Source: Chaetorhynchus papuensis (lineage: Eukaryota > Chordata > Aves > Passeriformes > Rhipiduridae). Taken from it: 64,000 nucleotides of DNA. The notes beneath the pieces are model-generated. The model was not told where the DNA came from, did not search any database, and saw nothing but the letters and a program-made list of their open reading frames with translations. Both the position numbers and the translations under genes were made by a program. Shown here one piece after another: positions 51,238-62,226 of the stretch. The stretch's first letter is position 1; every line of letters starts with the position of its first letter. The stretch is from NCBI GenBank assembly GCA_013396525.1, contig VWYX01000407.1, positions 114,158 to 178,157 of the forward strand. Reading direction: 5' to 3'.

Positions 51238-51323
51238 TAAAAACAAAAGCAATGAACAAAACAACCAAAACACGAACAAACAAACAACAACAGCAAAACC
51301 ACAATCCAACAGACAACAAACAT
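51238..51323. repeat. A/C-rich low-complexity tract
   Basis: About 85 bp of aac, aaac and aaaacc units with few G or T. Same class as the tracts at 24633 and 37621. Confidence 0.8.
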
Positions 51324-52849
51324 GCCAGTAGAAAATTAAAATGTATAGATATGCTTGCAGGAACAATCGGGGAAGTACAATTACAAGTTATAAGCAATAT
51401 AGTCAGCACAATATGTCATTTTATTACAAGCTGAGTGCAAATCTGTGTTTGAACAAAAAAAGTCATAGAGACACCCCATATGAGAATCTTCCTCCCACAT
51501 TTGTAATAGCACTTGCAGTCAGTTGAAATTCACATATGTAGATGACTACATAGTATTTTAAAGAGTGGAGAAAAGGAACAGAAAATCACGTACTCTGCCC
51601 CCAACCATGTCAGTCTGTTGCCTACAATGAATTCTTGAAGACTCATACCCCAATTTGCAGTAAGCACATCAAATGAAGAGCTACTGAGTCCTTCCTGTGT
51701 CATTTATTCTCTCAAAATACAAGCGACAGATGATACGTCCTTATACTTTGACCTATCCTCCCCAGTTGAACGCTTTCTTGATTGGGTCACCAAGAATTTA
51801 AAAAAAAATGCCATTCTTCTCGAAAGGAAAAGGTTCATCACTTTTTAATCAACTCTGTTCAAAATAATCAAGAGCAAAATGTACCTCAGCTCTGAAAAAT
51901 GTTGATGTTTTCCTGTAGGAATTTATTGATTTGCCATTTTGAAGTGACTTGCCAAACAAAGAACGTTTATTTATTTGAGCTTGATTGCTAAGGAAATGAT
52001 GCCAATGTGATTACACTAAACCATTGCTGTCTCTATGCATTTATGAAAATCCTTGAATAACTTTTGGGACAGCTGATGACTGCAAACAGGTTCGACAAAA
52101 GCAGCAAGGAGACTCAGTGGCTTTAAAGATCTTGCAATTTTATGGAAAGAAGCCACTCCTAAAGTGGGGAAATATATAGTTCCTGACTGCAGAAAACCAT
52201 TATTTGCAGCTCCCATTTTCTTAAGCTGCAAAGCCAAAGGAATTCTTATGCAGCCTTACCTCACTTACTCTCACATCACTGGGTTTGAATTACTTTTTAA
52301 GTTTTTAAACAGGAAAAAATAGAGGTTATGTTTTAGTTTTTTATTTTATTTTAGTGTATAAAAAATAGTATCCTGTCTAATTGAGAAACATTTAAAATGT
52401 AATTTTACTGTTAATTTTGGTGTATGGTTCTGTTTAGATACAGAAGAATGTGGAATACCAGACTTCTCTTTAAATAAGTGGGGAGAAAATTCAGGCTGCG
52501 TTCTGGTCTTAATTTTGAGCTGTAAAAAAGCTGACGAGTAGAAACAATTTTAAAGCATCACTAGGCAGTCACAGATGGTGGGGACCCCTTTCTTGCATTC
52601 ATAGCAGTTCATTTAACACAAGCTGGCTTAAAGAACTGACTGCAGAGGTAACAGAGAGAGAGATATAACTTAACACCTCTTCTGCAAAGAGGTTGCTGCA
52701 ATGGATTTGTGATGAATGAGGCAGCAACACCTCTGTTTGAGATCTCCTCTGACATGTTTAGAAGTAGAAATAGCATTAACAGCAAAGGCTGGAAATATTC
52801 AGAATAAATACCTGACAAGCTGAGTCCCTGAATCATTCCTGTGGCCCTG

Positions 52850-52998
52850 CACCAGAGCTGGTCCAGTGAGACCAAATGGTTTTACACTGAGGGCCCAAGT
52901 ACCGGACCCAGGGCTGAGCAGAGGGAAAGGTTCCACTCCCTCAACTTGTTGACAATTCTCCTCCTCACGCAGCCCAGGATGCTGTAATCATTCTCTAT
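52850..52998 (-). mobile_element. CR1 LINE internal fragment (ORF2-end region), diverged
   Basis: On the plus strand the order is 'caccagagctggtccagtga', 'actgagggcccaagtaccgg', 'gctgagcagagggaaaggtt' and 'acgcagcccaggatgctgt'. This order matches the complement of CR1 sequence coding for the C-terminal part of the reverse transcriptase, upstream of the 3' UTR. The CR1 terminal octamers are absent, so it is an internal piece. Reading frames are broken. Confidence 0.75.
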
Positions 52999-53482
52999 AG
53001 TTCATTACATTTCAGTTCTTTCCTGGTGTCTATTCACGAATCTAGTGGAAAATAAAACGGTTCCTTCAATAAAAATAAACAGCATTATATGTTCAGACAC
53101 AGTGGCCATCTGTGCAGCAGAATACTCTTTGTACATCACATTCTGAAGCTTAGATGCTAAATAACTCAGCATGGGGGGGGTCTCATGTTCTACTCTGAAA
53201 TGTAGCAACTTCACTTTGTTCCAGCAAGAAACACATCACAGCCAGAGAGAGGAAGCCATGCTACACCCAGACAGCTGCAGCCACCATGGAGTTCCTTACA
53301 AAGCAAGAACTGAAATTACAGACCAACTAATACATCTGTATTATCTAATGACACTTGAGTGTTGAGGTTTTTTTGGGGGGTGCAATTATGTCTAAACTTC
53401 AGGGCTATTACTGATTATAACTGATACAACTTCATGATTAGAATGAATAATTTTGGGCCAATTATTACAGAAGCATTCTGTT

Positions 53483-53520
53483 TACAAAATGGTCATAGAT
53501 CTACAAAATGGTCATAGATA
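53483..53520. repeat. Perfect tandem duplication, 19 bp x 2
   Basis: The unit tacaaaatggtcatagat plus one base is repeated directly (53483-53501 and 53502-53520). The copies are near identical, so probably recent. Confidence 0.9.
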
Positions 53521-53997
53521 CATTTTTAGCTCCAAGCTCTATCCCATTTAGATGCTAATAAGAGAAATTCTTTGTCCTGGATTTGCCACACAGTGTGCAT
53601 ATATATATAAATGGTCATGTGAGGGATAAAGCTATGTGAGGAATAGGAAAGGCTGGATTGATTGGCCTGCTGGAAATTCTGTTTTCATTTGTAAAGCTTC
53701 TTACAAAGGCAAATCTTGACTGATCCCATAATTCTGAGTTGAAAAGTCCAGCACTGCTCACCTGATTGAAAATTAAAACCGCCCCATTTTTTTTCTAGAC
53801 AGTAGATACCACTAACAAAGTATCTGCTTCAATGCTGTTCTTCCTGTCATGCAGGAGAGCAGCAGAAAAATAAGATTTTTATTAGAGGAAGATTTTTTTC
53901 AGTCACAGATAAAGTAAAAATAGAATAATTTCTGGAAATTCTTAAAATTATTTCATAAGGATTTGACCTAAATAAGGGAAGGCAGACACCAATCAAC

Positions 53998-54011
53998 TTT
54001 TTTTTTTTTTT
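53998..54011. repeat. poly-T run (14 bp)
   Basis: An uninterrupted run of T residues, probably slippage. Confidence 0.9.
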
Positions 54012-54783
54012 AGTCTAATCTTACCCATTATTTTTTGAGGTAGTTTTGTGCTTTGTTTGTTTTTTAATTTGAGAGACAACACACTTCTAGAATAGTTCAT
54101 ACTTTCATGACTGGAGAGAGATTTCAGGTGACAGATCCCACAGATCTCTCAAGAGAGTTGTGAGTAATGTAATGTCTGCATCAATATTCCATGTAAAAAT
54201 CGCCAGAATTACATTATTGATTTGACTAAAGTTATTGCTATTCTGATAATTCCAATCCATTGCTTTTGAAAACAATTTTAAATTACTAGCAAAACATATT
54301 CTAGGTAATATGCTTCTGGGACATTACTATGCTTCTCAGCTGGTTAAATCCACTCAGCCTTCAGTGTGGAGCTGCAAACACTTCCAAATTGTGTAGCAGT
54401 CTTCCACAGAAATCATCAAGAGTCATGTCTTATTGCTTTCATAAAATGTGGTTTACACCTCTCTGAGTAATTGAATTTTGCTGGGGTTATGGGCAGGCTG
54501 CATATTTGTGTGCACAAAAATACTATGCAGTCCTTAGGAAAAAGCAGTTCTTTCTATTGTATGAAGTCCAATCAGAGATTACTTTATGAAATTTATGCTG
54601 GACATTTTTCACTCCAAAATGTTAATTAACAAGGAGATGAGCTTTTCTAGGAGAAAGAAAAGTCCCATAGAGTTATAACTGCTCTCAGAGAAGTTTGGAA
54701 ATGTTTCTTGCATATCATATAAAGTCTCTAACATATGCCAGTACCAGCATAAGTATAAAAAAACCTCTGTCTCTGCTGCCAAA

Positions 54784-54858
54784 ATAATAGTAGTAGTAGT
54801 AGTAATAATAATTAATAATAATAATTAATAACAATAGTAACAACAACAGAATAATAAT
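54784..54858. repeat. Compound (TAG)n/(TAA)n/(CAA)n microsatellite
   Basis: Trinucleotide units change from tag to taa, with aatt interruptions, then aac. The minus-strand frame crossing it gives runs of Leu, Ile and Tyr and is not a gene. Confidence 0.95.
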
Positions 54859-55029
54859 TTCTACCGTCAGATCAAAAATCTGACACCTGATAAACATCAC
54901 AAATAAAAAATGCATTGTGCCAAGTACATTAACGGGGCTCTCCCTAATGTGAATGAATACTAAGAACTAAAAAAATCATCAAATTATTCACAGCTATGCG
55001 CAAACATATTTTGAAGCAGAGTAAATTAT

Positions 55030-55077
55030 AGATTAGATAAATAGATTAGACAGATAGATAGACAGATAGATAGATAT
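55030..55077. repeat. (GATA)n-type microsatellite
   Basis: About 48 bp of GATA, GATT and GACA tetranucleotide units (for example agatagatagacagataga). GATA repeats are common polymorphic loci in birds. Confidence 0.92.
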
Positions 55078-56169
55078 CCACAGTTGCAAGTGTAAGAATG
55101 ATTTAACAAGCAAACTAATGGGAAATCTTCATCACACTGGGTAAGGGGAACAAGTACAGGACTAACATTACAGTCAACCTGTGACACTCAGCAGTCAATA
55201 GCTGTGAAAGAGCTTTTGCTCACTAATTTTAATGGGTTATGCTGAAAAACCAAAATTCACTAATTTTTCTGCCCAGACTGTGGAAAGAACAACACAATTT
55301 TTGCTTGATACTTAACATTTTTGGCACAAGGAGAAAACAGCATTCTTCACACAAAACTGTAACAGTTTGAATAGCCAGTTATATAAAACAAACCAGCATC
55401 ATATCTCCCCTTGTGATTACAGTGCATGTTTAAATTAACTAAGTCATTGAGTTACTTAATCCTCTCCCTCATTTTCATTAGTTCTGTTTTGCTTCTGTTA
55501 GCATCCTGGCAGTTTATTAAAGATAGCATTATTCAGCAAATAAATTGTGTAAAAAGCTACAATATATTTCCTTAAGTCTTAAATGCAATCAAAGCTGTCG
55601 CGCTTACAAATGTTTATACTGCTACTTCTCTTCCAGGAAAACCTTATAATTTCATAGATCTTATCATTGATCTAAATATCACCTTGAACACTGCATTTCC
55701 TCAGCTGAGGCCAGTGTTGCTTGGAAGGCTGATGCAGACTGCTGAAGAAATGCACTGCCATCGACTTTGATAACAATGCTCAAATAAAGGCAAAGTTTGC
55801 ATATTATGGAAATTTTAAACAATTCCACTTTGTTCCAGTAAATTCAAGACCATGACAAGAAAGTACTCTTCCAGCTTGTTACCCAGTCACCTTTTCTGAG
55901 CAGAAAACACAGTAGCAACTATCAGAAAGTATAATAATTTATATATTATACTCCAATAGCAACTTATAGTACTTTAATTCCTCTGTCACCACTCTGTCTT
56001 TCCTAAAAAAGCAAATGAAACATGACTGAAGCAGGTTGAAAGCAGATGAAAATTTTGTAGTTTTCAATTTCTGTGTATTCCTTGGGAAATCAAGATTAAG
56101 TGATTCCCTGATGTTTAAATAAAAATCAACAAGACGGTATTAAGATAGGTGCGTTATTTTGCATGAAGA

Positions 56170-56199
56170 GTGGCTCTGTGTGGCTCTATGTGGCTCTGT
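56170..56199. repeat. Tandem repeat, 10 bp x 3
   Basis: Three adjacent copies of gtggctctrt occur at 56170, 56180 and 56190; the middle copy has one change. Probably a local expansion. Confidence 0.92.
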
Positions 56200-59100
56200 T
56201 TAAAGACATCTGAGCCTGTTTAAGAATGATGTAATTATCTGATAATTTGTAGATAACAAAGGGAAAAAATATTCTTTCATATTTTTTGTCTTCATTTTGT
56301 TTTGTAAGGGTAGATGGAGATGCTGCAAGAACAAGAAGCACAGAAATAACATCCTGGGAACCTAAGTGAGACAAGGGGCCCTTTTTGCCTGGCAGAAAAG
56401 CTGAATTCTGAGATTCAAAACAGTAATAGCCTAACCAGGCATGCTGGGCAAAGGTCAAAGAAGAAATCATGGCAAAGAGAAGGGTAAAGATAAATCCAAA
56501 TGCCACATCTCTGACCAGTGACAAGAACCCACCCCATCTCCCAAGATCCCACAATGTTCTTTTCAGTGGTATGGCTAACCACCCTTCACCTCATCTACTA
56601 CGGACAACACCACTTAAACTGCTGGGAAATTCTGTTTGGGTAGAATGAAGACAAGTATGATTGGTGCAGGTTGCTCTGGGTTTTGTGGAAGGTTTTTGCA
56701 GGGAGGTAGTTTTTAGCTTTTGCCTGGGATTTTCCAGGGCCCAGCAGTTTGGTTTGAAACAACACACAGGTGGCAAGCTTGGATTTTCAAGGAAATTTCT
56801 AGGTCATGTGCAAAGCTAATGTTTCCAAGAAGCATAAGACAAGACATTTTTCTGACCTATGTGAACCAACTCATGTAACGAAAGAAAAAATTTAAGAATA
56901 TTCATGCAAAAAAAAGAGGAAAAAAATATTCAATATGAGCAAGTTTATAGAAGCAGAGATCATCAAATAGACACTGTCTTGATTCTAGAACAGCAGCAAG
57001 GAGTTACAGAGCACATTATGCCTGTGCAGGGCCCAGCTCTGCATAGCAAAGACAAATAAAAAGTCAACAAGCTCATATAATCTCAATGTGAATGCTCATT
57101 TGAAGAAGCACTTGAAGAAAAACTAGCTACCCCTTTCTACAACTGAATATATTGAGGCATTGGCCCTTAAATTCAGTTTTCTTTTTAACAGTTCCATCTA
57201 TCATGGTGCTCTAAGGAAACATAAAGCTATCTTTAAGTTGAACTATTCTCATGCAGAGAAATCCTGGAAAGAAGCCTCAGACAGTGGCAAAAAATTTATA
57301 CTCCACAATAACCTGATCAGTAAGACATATCTGAGGAAAGAGAGCAAACTAATTCTTACAAACTCCCCTTTTTTACAGCCCTTCCATAATAGTGCTGGTT
57401 TCAAAATATGTCAGGCACAGTAGCAACTTTCCTTCCATAAATGATTTGAAAAATTTAGGTATGTCAAAGAAAAATCAAGTAAAGCAGTCAAGAATATTAC
57501 AAAACAGCCAAAATTCCAGTAGCCACATGGAAAATTCAGTTCTAAAAATGTGGTTTGGTATTGCATATCTCTGTATATTCTCAAATGAAAGGAAATTCTA
57601 ATTTGTAAAGTTAGATTTTCATTCTGTTTTCGAGACAAGTAACAGTACAGAAAGGAAAATGCAGCAGTCTTTGGTATTCATGCAGCTGGGCTGTTTAAAA
57701 GCTCAGCTTATTTTCCCCCCTGCATAGACTTCAATCCAGCTGAATATCTTTCTATAAATTGTATTACAATTTCAAAGAATAAAGACTAAGCTACTGGACC
57801 CCTGTTTTCTCCTCTGAAACCTTTATTTTAAATTCAAGCTTAAAAAAAGTTCACACTCCCTGAAAGTGTGATCACATCCATTAATTCTGTTGCTGAGTCT
57901 TACCATGCTTTGGTGACACGGTTTGTGACAATTCAAAGATCACGTTCCACTCATGTTTGCACTGGGGCACATCTGGAACTTGGAGCTGCAGAATAAATAT
58001 AATGTGGATAACAAAGGAAGTTTCCTATTACAATTACTTTTAGAATAAATATGTAGAAATAATAAGGACTAAAGCATGATGCTGAATTGTAGATAAATTC
58101 TACTGCTTTGGGCTGAAACAAAGTAAGTCTAAACAAATAGATAGTGCACCCATGTGCTGAGCTGCATTTAGCCTTTTTTGTTATTTGTTTAGAATTCCAG
58201 AGCCAGTTTCTGATGTTTGCGTGAACCAGTGCCCATTGGCCTCTGAAGAGACAGGTACCTTCCCAGCATTTGGGCCATGGAGAAGGAGGGCACCTCCCAT
58301 GCTGCCCATAACCATGCAAGGGGGTTCCAGTTTGAAATCTCTTATCCTCACCAGAGCACGAAGTACATCAAACCCCCTCCTTGCCACTTTTGCCAGTTTA
58401 CCCAAACTTTCTGTATCCCTGCTTAACTTTTCCCCTTTGGCAGTGCCAGTGCCTCATTTTTCTCTTAAAAGTGTGGTGCCTGATTCTGATTTCACAGAGC
58501 TCAACTGTGGATCATTTTAGACTTAGACTGGACAGAACAGGGTTACTGGGTGAAGTTGTTTTCAGGCATCCAAGGATGCAATCTCCTTTTAGAAGACAAG
58601 ACACACACCCAGAAAATCTCATGTCTCCATCAAGTGAGTGTGTTATTACTGATGTTTCCTCTTTAGTGAGCTTGCCAGAGCCCTCTGTCTCAGTCAGCAT
58701 GTATTAGACTCCTCTCTGCTTCCACCTGGGACACTGCTGCCTCAGCATGCTCACTAGGCACGAATACACTGCACAAAGCAGGCTGCAAGAATGGAGGGGT
58801 GTTACAGGCTCGTAGGCTGCCCTTTGAAGATTTCAAAGGGGACAAGTGCAGCCCTGGCAGCAAGTTTGCCCTTATTGCTTGTCTTTCTAACACTCAGTCC
58901 CAATTTGGCCTTTGTAAGGTCAATATCTCACACTCAGGACAGATCCCAGTTTCATGACTGTCTATCAGAGGTGGTCTTCTGATCCCAAACATCAGCTGAA
59001 CAGCACAGTTTCACTTCAAAAGAAAGTAGCACCATTTGTAAATGTACCCAGAGAGAGGTTTCATATCCAGAACTGCTGAACTACAAGCAAAATCTCTGTT

Positions 59101-61699
59101 TCAGTGAAGAAGAAACTTCTCTTCAGTCATGTCCAAGGGTTCCATGGCAAGATGTTAGGAGAACAAGTGGAACACAGAAACGTGATAAAATAAGAATATT
59201 TTGTGGATTAGTTCCAAGATGGTTGTCTGCAGTTACAGCTACTTACATTTTGTCAGTATGAATTGCAAACATGATACAGCTGTGGAGCAACATATTCAGG
59301 TAGATAGAGCCTAATGTGCGGGGGGAAAAAAGGAATTAAAAATAAAAAGAATATTTCCACAATTTATTTTTCAAATACCTTTCCTGAAAAGACGACTATC
59401 TCAATGTGGAAATAACATATGTCATAACATGTTCAAAAATTAAATTTACTATTCAAGAAAAACTAATCTTCCAACAACAAAATTGGCAAATCAAAGATCC
59501 TTGTAAAAATATTTACATTGGAACTGCTTGTCAGTGATTAGTTTCTTTTTAGAAACCATAATTCTTTCCCAAATAAAATATTACCTCTATTGTAAAAAAG
59601 TGCATATAGGCCATGGAGTTTCTGTAGTATCTTAAATATTCATAAAAATATGTTTGCATATTTAAACTTCAACTTCCTCTCCAAAGTAGTTCAAGTTTTA
59701 TTTTTTTAACTGGAGATTTAAGACTGAAAATCTTTTCTTTCCTAATATTTTCAGAGAAAGTAGGTCCCCTATTTTTAGACAGTAAGGCAATATTATGTAA
59801 TTAATTTGGATGTGAGGGTGCATACACACATTTGACTGTCCATATTGATGTTTAAGTGTTCACATGGACGTTCTTCTTGCAAGCAAAAAAACCAGTTTTT
59901 TCACTGTTTCACTTTGCTGGCAGTTTCTGCGACATTCCTTTTTTTATCAAGGCCCAAGTGAAAACAGGCTCTGCAAACCCCTTCTCCAAAATAGTTGTGT
60001 TGTTGCCATAAATGTCAGGATACATTCACTACATAGTATATGAAACGCAGTAACCTCGGAAAACTCGAATAAAATACATTTGTCTGCTAAAGAATTAATT
60101 CCATTCTCTGTCCCTTCTAACTACTTAAATCAAGGCAACAAGTGTCCAAAGTAACCTTTATAGAAAGAACCAGAAATTGAACTGAAAAACTGAACTTGAA
60201 AAGATTCAAAGAGGAGTAAGAAAGGCCCTTAATAGACTATGGAAAATAAGCAGGAGCATTTCAAGTAATAGGAAAGAAAACAACAAAACCGGTTGGAAGA
60301 AAAATCTACGCAAAAGAGCAGCCTTAAAAAAAATTAAATAGGAAGAGAGCGTCATATTTCAGAAATATGACAATTAGCAGAAGTAAAAATCAAATTTATT
60401 CTCATCTGAGATACCAACATTTAGAAAAAAACCCAACTAGTTTTAAAAGTTGGTGCAGACATTTTTATTAAGAAGTGGTAGAAAGGGAGGTAATTGAATA
60501 GAAAGGCCAAACAGTGAGAAATCTTTGACAAGCCTTAGACTTCAAAGTGAAAAGTACTGGAAACAGGCAGACAGAACTGTAATACAACCAGCTTCATATA
60601 TAACACCTGCTCAACCTTTACCCACAAATACAGAGCAGACCTAGGGACGGTATACATCCACAGCTGGACAGCAATTTCAAAATCTTTCTGCACCCAGTCT
60701 GATTACTCTGTGTATGATTAGTGAGAAAAAAATCCTCACAATATTGCTGAATTCACAGCAGAACTAGCAATCCACGTTAAGGAAAACCACTTTCCATGGG
60801 ATTTGTCTATATTTAAGGCAATTCATGGTTATGAGTTGGCCAGGCTCCCCTTCTAAACAAGGAATGAGAAAACAAAAGATTGTTTTAATCTGAGGAGACA
60901 AAGAATATGAAAGAGTTGGCATAGTCTCTATTAGTTTTCCATTGAACTTGCAAGAGAAAAAGCTGCAATTCTCCATCTGGGAGAGGACTCCCAGTTACTG
61001 GGTAGAAAAGAAAGTAATTTTGAAAAGCTGTGGATTTCTCTGTTGAATGCTTTTGGTGCACAGGAAGAGATAAATGGTTTGTAAAGTTGAAAAGACACAA
61101 ACCACTTCTTTGTTTTATGAGAAAATAAGCAGATTAGCAAATTAGTTGTTAAAAAGAAACTAGAAGGCCTTTATGTATGTCATTATTCACTACCTAACAC
61201 ATACTTCTGCAAAAAAGCAGAGCTGCAGTTGAACTTAATTTGGTGCTACCAGTTTTCTGGGCTTGATATTAATCAAAACAAACAAAGAAAAAAAGGCAGC
61301 ACATTAGTTTTGAACGAAAAGTGATGTCAATGAAACATAGAATTTAAAGTAGGATTACAGGTACACCTTCGTCCACCAAAGTATACAAGTACTTTACATA
61401 TCATTATGACAATTACACTTTGGGCTAAGTTCTTGTAAGAAGGTTTAACAGTCCAGATCATGGAAATTTAATCAGAAGTCACTCTATAACCAAATTTCCA
61501 GAGAATTTTTTTGCAATTTTATTGTAATATATCATACAAGGCAAGTCACTGGAGGGGAAATATGGATAAAGAAATAGAACTTTTTTGCCAAACAAGTAAC
61601 AATTCTGTAATTTTTCTCTTGACAGTAAAAATGGTAGTAGGTAAGAAAATCTTGCCCTGGTCACTGCAAAGTCCCTTTGTAGAATGGGGGGATAAATAA

Positions 61700-62226
61700 T
61701 TTGACTGGCAAGGGATTCTGGAAAGGAACTCTGGAAGACCTCTCATCCAACCCCCACTCAAATTACCACTAATATAAAGCAGCTTGTGCAGGACATTCCA
61801 GTAAATTTTGATTTCTTTCCCCAAGGACTGAGTTTCTACCCAAGGTGAAAGATTCCTAAACCTCTTTAGGCATTGTTTTCCAGATTTTGACCATACTCAT
61901 GGTCATACTCTTACACCATGGTGCAAGAAAAAAATTTAATCCTACTATTAATTGAAGTTTGCCAAGTTTTGTGTCTGTTGCCTCCTATCCTACCACAATG
62001 CACCCTAGAAATATCTGGCTCTGTCTTCTCTACCCTGAATATGCATTAGAAAGCAATAAGATTCCCTTTTGGTCTTCTTTCCTCAAGACTCAAGAAACTC
62101 AGTTCCCCCAGCCTCTCTTCTCATGTCCCAAGCTAAAATTCCTGATCTTATGGTGGCTTTCTGTCAGGCTTGCTCCAGGTTGTCAGCGTCTTCCTTGTAC
62201 TGTTTTTCTTATTCATTACTCTCCTT
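61700..62226 (-). mobile_element. Old CR1 LINE fragment, about 525 bp, strongly decayed
   Basis: CR1 on the minus strand with its 3' side on the left. In order, the plus strand shows decayed forms of known complement blocks: 'ctcatccaacccccactcaa', 'agattcctaaacctctttag', 'gttttccagattttgaccat', 'ttgcctcctatcctaccaca', 'ctcagttcccccagcctctc' and 'gcgtcttccttgtactgttt'. The order is complete but nearly every block carries several changes. This is therefore one of the oldest copies here and the longest CR1 on the minus strand. The coding part is destroyed. Confidence 0.82.

Larger units (their letters stand above)
48804..52849. other. AT-rich stretch without a recognised gene
   Basis: About 4 kb with no recognised gene. 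It holds a 20-bp tandem duplication (50982-51027) and an A/C-rich tract (51238-51323). Open frames are under 80 codons. Confidence 0.65.
52999..61699. other. Long stretch without a recognised gene
   Basis: About 8.7 kb, mostly AT-rich. It contains several microsatellites and small duplications listed separately. A GC-richer part at about 58180-58990 has overlapping frames of up to 122 codons on both strands. The 122-codon minus frame at 56186-56554 has a hydrophobic N-terminal half but lacks an ATG and resembles no protein I know. No gene is called. Confidence 0.6.

Noticed and set aside
54715..54915. Minus-strand frame with poly-Leu and poly-Tyr runs, considered as a membrane peptide
   Set aside because: It translates the TAG/TAA microsatellite.
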